DNA of 64,000 nucleotides from JAEUUM01 sp038326165 (GTDB lineage Bacteria > Bacteroidota > Bacteroidia > Chitinophagales > Saprospiraceae): positions 46,190 to 110,189 of the forward strand of contig JBBQJT010000003.1 in NCBI GenBank assembly GCA_038326165.1, in the 5' to 3' direction. Shown in pieces: positions 36,145 through 44,236 of this stretch. Every line of letters starts with the position of its first letter. Within the stretch, counting starts at the first letter, position 1. The translations under genes and the position numbers were made by a program. The notes beneath the pieces were generated by a model that did no database searches, had not been told where the DNA came from, and was given only the letters and a program-made list of their open reading frames with translations.

Positions 36145-36741
36145 CTACAACTCTTTAGTAATGGTCAAATTGCGCAAAATGTATTTCCCAATGATATCAA
36201 ACTCAAGGTTCACTTGCTGACCAGATCTGAGGAATTGGAAATTGGTGTGTTCAAAGGTATAGGGTATGATTGCCACCTCAAATCCATCAAGTTTTGGATT
36301 GATGGCCGTCAAACTCACTCCATTGACACAGATCGAACCTTTATCAACCAAATAAGCGGCATATTTGGTATCTATCGTAAAACTATACCTCCAACTTCCA
36401 TGCTCTGTTTGAACTTCCTGACAATAAGCTATCGTATCCACATGTCCTTGTACCAAATGCCCATCTAATCTTTGATCCAAGCGCATACATCTTTCAAGAT
36501 TTATACTTTTTCCAACCTCCCAAGTTCCCAAATTGGTTCGTTGTAAAGTTTCATGTATTGCAGTTACACAGTGCTGGCCATCTTTTAAATCGGTCACAGT
36601 CAAACATACACCGTCATGGGCTACGCTCTGGTCGACTTTTAAGGAATTACTGATATCTGATTGGATCCAAAAATGAATATTTCCACTTTCCTTTATAACT
36701 TGATTGACCAATCCAGTTGCTTCAATTATACCTGTAAACAT
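36145..36741 (-). CDS. ribE: Riboflavin synthase alpha subunit
   Basis: 198 residues. Dismutates two 6,7-dimethyl-8-ribityllumazines to riboflavin. The duplicated barrel is visible: MFTGIIEATG starts the first half with VAHDGVCLTV, and GHLVQGHVD with GSICVNGVSLT is the second. The final helix (EFDIIGKYILRN) is the trimerisation helix. Length is normal. The start lies 3 nt past the stop of the upstream T9SS type B gene, so the two are transcribed together. An 8-bp hairpin (ATGAGTTC/GAACTCAT, 36113-36137) lies just after the stop but lacks a T-run. Confidence 0.97.
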   Translation of the reverse strand: MFTGIIEATGLVNQVIKESGNIHFWIQSDISNSLKVDQSVAHDGVCLTVTDLKDGQHCVTAIHETLQRTNLGTWEVGKSINLERCMRLDQRLDGHLVQGHVDTIAYCQEVQTEHGSWRYSFTIDTKYAAYLVDKGSICVNGVSLTAINPKLDGFEVAIIPYTFEHTNFQFLRSGQQVNLEFDIIGKYILRNLTITKEL

Positions 36742-36744
36742 AAA

Positions 36745-39507
36745 CTAACGATTTCCTTTTATCAATTCAATGTAGCCTTCAATCAAGGTTTTGCCATTGG
36801 CAAGTGGCTTGAAAACATCACACACATAATAGTAAACACCTTCTGGCAAATCTTTGTTCTGTAGGTCTCTACCAGACCAATTGATATTTAACTCAGTGGT
36901 TTGAAATACCAATCCTCCCCATCTATTGTATATTTTCATGTCAATACGATCGATAAATCTTTTGAAACGTGGAACGAACAATTCATTGGTTCCATCAGAA
37001 TTTGGCGTAAAAGCATTGGGCAAAACATATAGTGGACAATCTTCCACACACACTTCATTGGAACTCAAACTGCGATTGCCAAAGGAATCAATTGCTATAA
37101 TGAAATAGCAATCCTTCAAACCCGCCAAAGGTTTATGCAAATATTCCGCTGCTTGATTTCTATCCTGGCTCGCAAGTAAGTTTATTAAAGTTCCGTTCCG
37201 TTCAAATATCTCATAACTTACTATATCATCTTGTCCACCACAGTTAGCTGAAACGCTCCAAGTAAGCATATTTATTAAATCTTCGGCGGTCACTGACTCT
37301 TCTTCACATTGATTTTTTACTTCAAGAACCACAGGACATGGTGGCATTGTATCAATTGGAATACCACAAGCTTCCTGACTCCAATTGATTAAAGGGGATA
37401 AAATATCTTTGATGCCATAAGAACCAATTGCTTTTACCTTGTAGCAATAGTTGATTCCATTAACCAAACTAAAATCATCATAAAATTTATTACTTGTTAC
37501 TCCGATACTGTCAAAAAGTGAGGTGCCAGGATTTTGTCTAAAAATTGCATATTTGATATTTTGCCATGGCACAACTTCAGACCAGCTTAAGGTATTTTGT
37601 TCATCCGTAGATTTTATCCGCAAATAGACGCTACTCGCCACGGGCGTTGCTCCCAAAGGAATACTTTGGCTCAATCCTGTATAAAATTCCAATCGATATG
37701 TATAAGGATTGTCGGTAGTATTCAATGAATTGATGTCCAAGAACACCGTATCATTGGCCTTCCAAAAAGCGTCGTAAGTAAAATCAGCACCTGCCACACT
37801 CGAAAAATTGGTAGTTCCTGTTCCTACAGAACGTTGCAAACGGTATCTGTAGGGCGGAGGAGCTTTGATGGTGTCAAGGCCTTCAGAGTTTGGCTTCGAC
37901 CATTCTATGTATATTTCCCCGTTTGTAGTATTAGTTATGTCAACACTTACTCGTGTCATCAAAGGCAACTTCCTATTGATTTGAACACAAACTTCAGTTG
38001 ATGGAATACTTTCAACAATATTATATGGATTGCCACCCTCTGACTTTCTTGCAAATTCTGCCAGAATTCGGTAACAATAATTTTTACCTGGCTCTACCTT
38101 GATATCTTCAAATTGATATTTACCATTGACGATAGTCTTCTGTTTGAAACCAATTTTGGTATATCCTCTGCCAGAAAGGCCAGTTTCACATGTATCAGGA
38201 ATAAATGGATTGCTTCCTTCTCTACGCCACACCGAAAAACCGAGAAAGTAATCATTTTGGATTTGCTCGCAAGCATATGGACTGTCCCATGTCAAAGTAG
38301 CCTTATCATCAGGAGCAGAAACTTCTAGGCCCAATGGAGGCGGACCCACTACTTTTATAAAAACTGTCCTAAGATTTGAAAAACCACTTGTGCTGGATAA
38401 GTAATTGTCCTCCGCTTTAAACACAACTGAATAAGCTTGATTGGAGATATGCTCACATTTAGTCGCCCAATTGAAAACCCCGATGACTGGCGGAACAGCA
38501 AATCCCGATGACACTGTAAAAGACGCAGGACTGAATGGAACTACAAAAGGTCCACCCAAAGCAGTTAACTTTATTTTCTGCAAAAATGGAACATCACTAT
38601 CTGTTGCAGTAACATTAAAATTTATAGTATCGCCTGCGATAACACATATATCAGGGATGGCAACAATATCGGGTGGCTTGTTATCACAAACCGTTATGTA
38701 GATTTGCATATCCCTAATCATGGTATCAATTGCAATACCTTGGCGGTACTCAATAATCATTATTGCGATATTGTATTCCCCTTCAAGCTTAGGTGTATTC
38801 CAAACAAAATCTCCAGTTACAGGATTCAGGCTGATATTATTTGTAGGGCCTTGATTGATCTGATCTGGAAAAAAATAATTGGGAACATTGCTTGCAACTC
38901 CCTGAAGTGGCACTGTCAATCGATAACTGAGGCTGTCGCCATCAGAATCATAAGCGTTAGGATTGTGCTTAAAAATCTGACCTACACATCCAAAATCTAT
39001 AGGAGGTTGGAGCAGGATAGGAGTGCTGTTACATCCTTGAAATTGTGAATTTAGAAAGGTATAAGTGGTCTGTAGGTGAAATGGCACCACGATTGAATTA
39101 GGTGGATTTACATTCAGAATGCTGCCATTTCTGTTGGGGTCAGTCATTGAGATAACATAGCGCGCCCTGCCGGGATAGGTATGCACCGCTACGTATAGGT
39201 TGACCTTGGTGTCATTACCGATAAACTCCCCTTGTGGAACACCATTTGGACCACCCGGAAAACCATTGACACGTGCCAATATCTGAAAGCTACCATCACC
39301 CCATGAAATGATCAAACTATCTCTGTCCGCAGCAGAACTGGAAGCTTTGGTATATGTTGTAATGGTGGCACGAACAGTCAAGTCGTTACAATTTCCAATT
39401 TGCTGAACACTGATCTCACCTGCCCTATTGTGCGTTGCCATTAGGCTACCAGCAGAAACCAATAATAAGCTAAGCAAAAATAAGTACCTATTTTTAAAAA
39501 GATGCAT
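36745..39507 (-). CDS. T9SS type B (gliding-associated C-terminal) cargo protein
   Basis: 920 residues with a signal peptide (LLLVSAGSLMA) and the mature start THNRAGEI that is common in large Bacteroidota surface proteins. Ig/cadherin-like region up to ~385 (e.g. DSDGDSLSYRL, then ATDSDVPFLQKI), then fibronectin-type-III-like modules (~390-830). The C-terminus is a CHU_C/type B sorting domain: PNAFTPNSDGTNELF, IYNRWGGLVF, LPEGVYYYVCDV. It is predicted to pass through T9SS and remain cell-surface associated. Exact function unknown. It lies directly upstream of ribE with a 3-nt gap. Confidence 0.9.
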   Translation of the reverse strand: MHLFKNRYLFLLSLLLVSAGSLMATHNRAGEISVQQIGNCNDLTVRATITTYTKASSSAADRDSLIISWGDGSFQILARVNGFPGGPNGVPQGEFIGNDTKVNLYVAVHTYPGRARYVISMTDPNRNGSILNVNPPNSIVVPFHLQTTYTFLNSQFQGCNSTPILLQPPIDFGCVGQIFKHNPNAYDSDGDSLSYRLTVPLQGVASNVPNYFFPDQINQGPTNNISLNPVTGDFVWNTPKLEGEYNIAIMIIEYRQGIAIDTMIRDMQIYITVCDNKPPDIVAIPDICVIAGDTINFNVTATDSDVPFLQKIKLTALGGPFVVPFSPASFTVSSGFAVPPVIGVFNWATKCEHISNQAYSVVFKAEDNYLSSTSGFSNLRTVFIKVVGPPPLGLEVSAPDDKATLTWDSPYACEQIQNDYFLGFSVWRREGSNPFIPDTCETGLSGRGYTKIGFKQKTIVNGKYQFEDIKVEPGKNYCYRILAEFARKSEGGNPYNIVESIPSTEVCVQINRKLPLMTRVSVDITNTTNGEIYIEWSKPNSEGLDTIKAPPPYRYRLQRSVGTGTTNFSSVAGADFTYDAFWKANDTVFLDINSLNTTDNPYTYRLEFYTGLSQSIPLGATPVASSVYLRIKSTDEQNTLSWSEVVPWQNIKYAIFRQNPGTSLFDSIGVTSNKFYDDFSLVNGINYCYKVKAIGSYGIKDILSPLINWSQEACGIPIDTMPPCPVVLEVKNQCEEESVTAEDLINMLTWSVSANCGGQDDIVSYEIFERNGTLINLLASQDRNQAAEYLHKPLAGLKDCYFIIAIDSFGNRSLSSNEVCVEDCPLYVLPNAFTPNSDGTNELFVPRFKRFIDRIDMKIYNRWGGLVFQTTELNINWSGRDLQNKDLPEGVYYYVCDVFKPLANGKTLIEGYIELIKGNR

Positions 39508-39972
39508 ATACGCAAAGTTAACACAATATCCGCAAGCTGCATATAAAACTGATATTGGATCAAAGTATTGTAAAAATCACTTAAACAAGAGCAATTTAGC
39601 AGGAAAAAGATTGTAAAATTGAACAACAAATTTGAGCATCAGCGTCGAAGTCCTTTTAATAATTATCCTGACCAAAATAAATACTTCGTTCAACCGCGAA
39701 TCACCATCAGCGCAAAATCAATAAAGTTAATGAGTCAATTTATAAAAATGTCGAGGATGATGGCAAAACCCAATTGAAGTTTTTCATCAACTCATAATAA
39801 TTTGCTTAGAAACAAATGGCCTTTGGATCGGCAGACCCCGAAAGTCGAAATTGTCCAGTTATTATTTAATCTCAATTTACAATTATACCTTATAAGAATC
39901 CGACAAATTGTCAGTATTTAAGGCATGGCATTTCATTTGATAGTAACACACTATACCAAATGAAAACAAACT
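39508..39972. other. Divergent intergenic region upstream of htpG
   Basis: 465 bases between the T9SS type B gene (minus) and htpG (plus). No credible ORF. A perfect 11-nt inverted repeat GACAAATTGTC at 39902-39912, 61 bp before the htpG start, might be a regulator site; nothing else recognised. Confidence 0.4.
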
Positions 39973-41835
39973 ATGTCAATTCAAAAAGGATCCATCTCTG
40001 TTCAAACTGAGAACATCTTTCCAATTATTAAGAAATTCCTTTATTCGGATCATGAAATTTTCTTACGTGAGTTGGTATCGAATGCTGTAGATGCCACTAC
40101 TAAGTTACGAGTCTATTCGGCCAAAGGCGAGCCAGTGGGCGACATAAGTAACATTACCATTGACATCATCATTGATAAAGATGCAAAAACATTGACTATC
40201 CGTGATCGTGGAATTGGCATGACTTTGGAAGAAGTTGAAAAATATTTGAACCAAGTAGCTTTTTCAAGCGCTCAGGAATTTATTGACAAATACAAAGATG
40301 ATGCAGCAATCATCGGACATTTTGGCTTAGGATTCTATTCTGCCTTTATGGTAGCTGGTAAAGTTGATGTTCAAACTTTATCCTGGAAAAAAGATGCAAC
40401 AGCAGTGAAATGGAGTTGTACCGGTGAACCTGAATATACCATTGAGGACATTACAAAAGAAGAACGGGGTACCGATATCGTGTTACATATTACCGATGAC
40501 TCTTTGGAATTCCTAGAAAACAACCGAATTCAAGAATTACTTGACAAATACTGTAAATTCCTACCAGTAGAAATTCGTTTTGGGACTAAGAAAAAATACT
40601 TGCCTGCTGCAGAAGAAGGTGGAAAATCAGAAGAAGTTGAAGTTGACAATATCATCAACAACCCAAATCCACTTTGGAAAAAACAGCCGAATGAACTGGG
40701 TGATGAAGATTACAAAAACTTCTACAATGAATTGTATCCATACAGTTCGGCACCGTTGTTCTGGATTCACCTTAATATCGACTATCCATTCAACCTTACT
40801 GGCGTATTGTACTTTCCTAAATTGAGCAACAATTTGGAGTTACAAAAAAACAAAATTCAACTTTACTCTAATCAAGTATTTGTAACAGAAGACGTTAAGG
40901 AAATCATGCCAGAATTCCTCACACTGCTTCATGGTGTTATTGACTCACCTGATATTCCGCTAAACGTATCCAGAAGTTACCTTCAAGCTGATCAAAATGT
41001 CAAAAAAATTACAGGCTACATCACTAAGAAAGTTGCTGAAAAATTGCAAAATATCTTTGATAATCAGAGAGAAGAATTTCAAGACAAATGGAGTGATGTT
41101 GGCAATTTCGTAAAATACGGTATGGTAACTGATGACAAATTTTATGAAAAAGGAGTCAGCTTCTGCCTTGTCAAAAACACAGCAAATGCTTATTTTACAA
41201 TATCTGAATACCAGGAAAAAATAAAAGCTCAGCAAACAGACAAAAACAATAAGATCATTGTACTCTACACAACCAATGTGCTTGAGCATGACGCCTATAT
41301 TCAATCTGTCACCAATTATGGTTATGACGTTTTGGTTTTGGACCAAGTACTGGACAATCACTATATCCAACAACTTGAAAGTAAATTTCCTGACTTGCGA
41401 TTCAAAAGGGTTGATTCTGATGTGATAGAAGATCTGATAGAAAAGGAAGCCAAAAAAGAATCCGTACTCAATGAAGAACAAATCACAAAGATTAAGGATA
41501 TTTTTACTCAAGCAGTTAAATTGCCTGGGGCTGAAGTTGCAACAAGTGCACTGGGACAAGATGATATGCCAGTGACCATTGTGAAACCAGAATTCATGCG
41601 CAGAATGAAGGAAATGCAGGCAATGCAAGGCATGAGCTTTGGTGATTTCCCAGATAGTGTCAAGTTCATTATTAATACAAACCATCCAATTGTAACTGAT
41701 AGATTAACGACTGAAAGCGATGAAGATGCTCAAAAATCAGCTGCTTATCTAATGGATTTAGCTTTGTTGTCGCAACAAATGCTTAAAGGTCCTGAGTTGA
41801 CAAGATTTCTCAAGGATGCAGTGAACAGAGCCTAA
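39973..41835 (+). CDS. htpG: Molecular chaperone HtpG (Hsp90)
   Basis: 620 residues. Cytoplasmic ATP-dependent chaperone. N-terminal GHKL ATPase: FLRELVSNAVDA, IRDRGIGMTLEE, IGHFGLGFYSAFMVA, and GTDIVLHI. The middle domain (~235-480) includes LYFPK and the catalytic-loop Arg in NVSRSYLQ. The C-terminal dimerisation domain ends PELTRFLKDAVNRA and lacks the eukaryotic MEEVD tail. Length fits. Single-gene unit with a strong terminator at 41862-41892. No heat-shock promoter was identified. Confidence 0.97.
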   Translation: MSIQKGSISVQTENIFPIIKKFLYSDHEIFLRELVSNAVDATTKLRVYSAKGEPVGDISNITIDIIIDKDAKTLTIRDRGIGMTLEEVEKYLNQVAFSSAQEFIDKYKDDAAIIGHFGLGFYSAFMVAGKVDVQTLSWKKDATAVKWSCTGEPEYTIEDITKEERGTDIVLHITDDSLEFLENNRIQELLDKYCKFLPVEIRFGTKKKYLPAAEEGGKSEEVEVDNIINNPNPLWKKQPNELGDEDYKNFYNELYPYSSAPLFWIHLNIDYPFNLTGVLYFPKLSNNLELQKNKIQLYSNQVFVTEDVKEIMPEFLTLLHGVIDSPDIPLNVSRSYLQADQNVKKITGYITKKVAEKLQNIFDNQREEFQDKWSDVGNFVKYGMVTDDKFYEKGVSFCLVKNTANAYFTISEYQEKIKAQQTDKNNKIIVLYTTNVLEHDAYIQSVTNYGYDVLVLDQVLDNHYIQQLESKFPDLRFKRVDSDVIEDLIEKEAKKESVLNEEQITKIKDIFTQAVKLPGAEVATSALGQDDMPVTIVKPEFMRRMKEMQAMQGMSFGDFPDSVKFIINTNHPIVTDRLTTESDEDAQKSAAYLMDLALLSQQMLKGPELTRFLKDAVNRA

Positions 41836-41861
41836 TCTGCCACAAATTTGGATATAACTAC

Positions 41862-41892
41862 AAAAGGGCTTGAGTCAACTCAAGCCCTTTTT
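41862..41892. terminator. Bidirectional terminator between htpG and LOG gene
   Basis: AAAAGGGCTTGAG-TCAA-CTCAAGCCCTTTTT, a 13-bp perfect stem with T-runs on both strands, placed between the convergent stops at 41835 and 41911. Confidence 0.92.
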
Positions 41893-41910
41893 ATATTGTT
41901 TAGCTTCGGT

Positions 41911-42627
41911 TTACAATTCGTAATTGGGAGTCAATTCACTTTCATTATCCGAAGCATAAAAATCAGTAATGATATCCACAACTTCCTCAGGGCTATCAGT
42001 TATTTGAAACAAGTTCATATCTTCAGCATTTACGTTGTTGTATTGCTCCAACACGGTTTTTTGTATCCATGATTTTAAGCCACTCCAGTAATCTACTCCA
42101 ACCAACACTACTGGCACTTTGCTAATCTTTTTGGTCTGAATTAAGGTCAACACTTCAAATAATTCATCCATTGTTCCAAATCCACCAGGTAACACTACAA
42201 AGCCTTGTGCATACTTTACAAACATCACTTTGCGAATAAAAAAGAAACGGTGCTTGAGATTTTGAGCAGGCGCAATGTAGGGATTATGATGTTGTTCAAA
42301 TGGCAAATCAATATTCAGACCTACTGATACTCCACCAGCTGTAAACGCTCCCTTATTTCCCGCCTCCATGATACCGGGACCACCACCAGTTATTACTCCA
42401 AAACCCTCTTCAGTTAGTTTGGCAGCAATATCACTGGCCAATCTGTAATGTGCATGATCAGCTTGGGTTCTGGCAGAACCAAATATGGAAATACACGGCC
42501 CTATTTCATTCAACCGTTCAAAACCTTCAACGAACTCAGCCAAGACTTTAAACATGGTCCAACTGTTTTCGCCTTTTAGTTTCGTCCATCCACGCATTGA
42601 TTTTTGAGATATTTCTTGTTTGCTCAT
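41911..42627 (-). CDS. LOG-family phosphoribohydrolase (TIGR00730-type)
   Basis: 238 residues from ATG 42627 (MSKQEISQ); an upstream start at 42663 lies within the terminator hairpin of the preceding gene and is unlikely. The Rossmann fold carries GGGPGIMEAGNKGA and PGGFGTMDELFE, the two defining motifs of LOG enzymes, which cleave the N-glycosidic bond of nucleoside 5'-monophosphates (cytokinin-type or AMP). The cellular substrate in this organism is unknown. Downstream of the response regulator gene, from which it is separated by a terminator. Confidence 0.92.
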   Translation of the reverse strand: MSKQEISQKSMRGWTKLKGENSWTMFKVLAEFVEGFERLNEIGPCISIFGSARTQADHAHYRLASDIAAKLTEEGFGVITGGGPGIMEAGNKGAFTAGGVSVGLNIDLPFEQHHNPYIAPAQNLKHRFFFIRKVMFVKYAQGFVVLPGGFGTMDELFEVLTLIQTKKISKVPVVLVGVDYWSGLKSWIQKTVLEQYNNVNAEDMNLFQITDSPEEVVDIITDFYASDNESELTPNYEL

Positions 42628-42649
42628 TTTAGTTAATTTAGCTATTAAC

Positions 42650-42679
42650 AAAACAAAGCCCATCTGGGGTAGACGGGCT
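42650..42679 (-). terminator. Terminator after the response-regulator gene
   Basis: Minus-strand AGCCCGTCT-ACCCC-AGATGGGCT (one G.U) followed by TTTGTTTTG. It lies about 30 nt past the stop of the 42708-43985 gene and just before the LOG gene start. Confidence 0.7.
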
Positions 42680-42707
42680 GTGCGCTAAGATAGATATTAT
42701 CAATCAA

Positions 42708-43985
42708 TTATGAAACTGCTTTGTAAGAATCAAACTCTTTATCTATGAATTTTTTCATATCATCGACCGATTCGAATTGTTCAAACATCTCGCGGATGTG
42801 TTGATTCTGATTAAAGTGTTCTTTGGGAATTACGTAATTGAACACGTCTTCAGTGGTTACTTTCTCATTGCTCAAGATGATCAAACGTTCAACCACGTTA
42901 CGCAATTCTCTGATATTGCCTGACCAATTGTGCTTTTTTAATGCTTCCATTGCACCTGAATCTATGGCCTTCATTGGCATGTTGTATTCTTCACACACCA
43001 AGTTTTTAAAATGATTAACCAACAATGGAATATCTTCCAGCCTATCATTCAGTGCTGGAACATCAACAATCAATACTGCAAGCCTGTGGTATAAATCCTC
43101 TCTGAATCTACCTTTTGCTATTTCAGCTCTCAAGTCTTTATTGGTTGCTGCAATCACCCTTACATCAACTGAGATCATTTTTTCACCACCTACACGGGTA
43201 ATTTGATTTTCTTGAAGAGCACGCAATACTTTAGCTTGAGCGCTTAGGCTCATATCTCCTATTTCATCAAGGAATAAGGTTCCGCCATTGGCGAGTTCAA
43301 ACTTTCCAATACGTTGCTTGATAGCAGAGGTAAATGAACCTTTTTCATGTCCAAATAACTCACTTTCTATTAATTCGCTGGGAATAGCTGCACAGTTAAC
43401 CTCAACAATCGGGTTGTCAACTCTGTTGCTCTTTTCATGTATCCATCTGGCTACAAGCTCCTTCCCAGTTCCGTTGGGACCTGTTACAAGAACTCTTGCC
43501 TCCGTGGTTGCTATTCGATCTATTGTTTGCTTAACTCGTGTTATTGACTTCGACTCTCCTATGATCTCTTGGATATTAGCTTTACCATTTCTTCGTTTCG
43601 TTGTTCGATTCTCCGTGGGAAAGCTGGATCTATCCATTGCATTTCGGACCATAATCAATAACCTATTCAAATCAGGTGGTTTTGATATAAAATCGAATGC
43701 ACCTTTCTTAACACTTTCTACTGCAGTATCGATGGTAGCATGTCCTGATATCATAATTACTGGAACATCAGGAGCCAATTCCATTATTTTATCCAGAGCA
43801 TCCATGCCATCCATTTTGGGCATTTTGATATCGAGAATGATTACATCGTATTTATCTTGCTTCAATTTGATCAGACAATCCAATCCATCTACAGCTTCTT
43901 CTACAAGGTAATTTTCAAATTCCAGTATTTCCCTTAGCGTTCTTCGAATACTTTGTTCGTCATCTGCTATTAAAATCTTTGCCAT
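42708..43985 (-). CDS. Sigma-54 activator response regulator lacking a HTH domain
   Basis: 425 residues. Receiver domain (1-120) with acidic pocket DD (8-9), phospho-acceptor D52 in ILDIKMPKMDG and the K in FISKP. The AAA+ domain (~140-370) has Walker A GPNGTGKE, Walker B GGTLFLDEIGD, the sigma-54 loop as GSFTSA instead of GAFTGA, and the sensor FREDLYHRL plus HNWSGNIRELRN. Members usually end in a Fis-type helix-turn-helix; here the chain ends about 50 residues after the AAA+ domain (KKFIDKEFDSYKAVS) and the downstream DNA shows no HTH in any frame. It may activate sigma-54 promoters from solution or bind DNA through a partner. No sensor kinase gene is adjacent. Confidence 0.92.
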   Translation of the reverse strand: MAKILIADDEQSIRRTLREILEFENYLVEEAVDGLDCLIKLKQDKYDVIILDIKMPKMDGMDALDKIMELAPDVPVIMISGHATIDTAVESVKKGAFDFISKPPDLNRLLIMVRNAMDRSSFPTENRTTKRRNGKANIQEIIGESKSITRVKQTIDRIATTEARVLVTGPNGTGKELVARWIHEKSNRVDNPIVEVNCAAIPSELIESELFGHEKGSFTSAIKQRIGKFELANGGTLFLDEIGDMSLSAQAKVLRALQENQITRVGGEKMISVDVRVIAATNKDLRAEIAKGRFREDLYHRLAVLIVDVPALNDRLEDIPLLVNHFKNLVCEEYNMPMKAIDSGAMEALKKHNWSGNIRELRNVVERLIILSNEKVTTEDVFNYVIPKEHFNQNQHIREMFEQFESVDDMKKFIDKEFDSYKAVS

Positions 43986-44172
43986 ATTGTATTCTAGTGA
44001 GGGGGATTAATATTTATATTTTTCATATACGTATATTTTATCCCTCTGTTGCAGTTGTCATGAAATATTCTGTAGGGTCATTGCCTACCAAATAGATTTA
44101 ATTTATTGATTATATTACACTTACACAGTAATATTTTTTTTAATTGTTTCACTTGACCAATTCAATCCAAAC

Positions 44173-44209
44173 AAAAAATCCAGGTACCCCAATTAAGAAG
44201 TACCCGGAT
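44173..44209 (-). terminator. Terminator of duplicated T9SS gene
   Basis: Minus-strand ATCCGGGTAC / GTACCTGGAT (one G.U) around a 12-nt loop, followed by six T, about 27 nt beyond the stop at 44237. Confidence 0.88.
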
Positions 44210-44236
44210 CTAAACAACACGTATGATCTTAAAAAA

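Noticed and set aside
36020..36220. 66-residue plus-strand frame before ribE end
   Set aside because: Overlaps the 3' end of ribE, no family resemblance.
40960..41685. 241-residue minus-strand frame
   Set aside because: Antisense to the htpG C-terminal half; htpG is a certain gene.
43288..43911. 207-residue plus-strand frame
   Set aside because: Antisense to the AAA+ and receiver domains of the response regulator; shadow frame.
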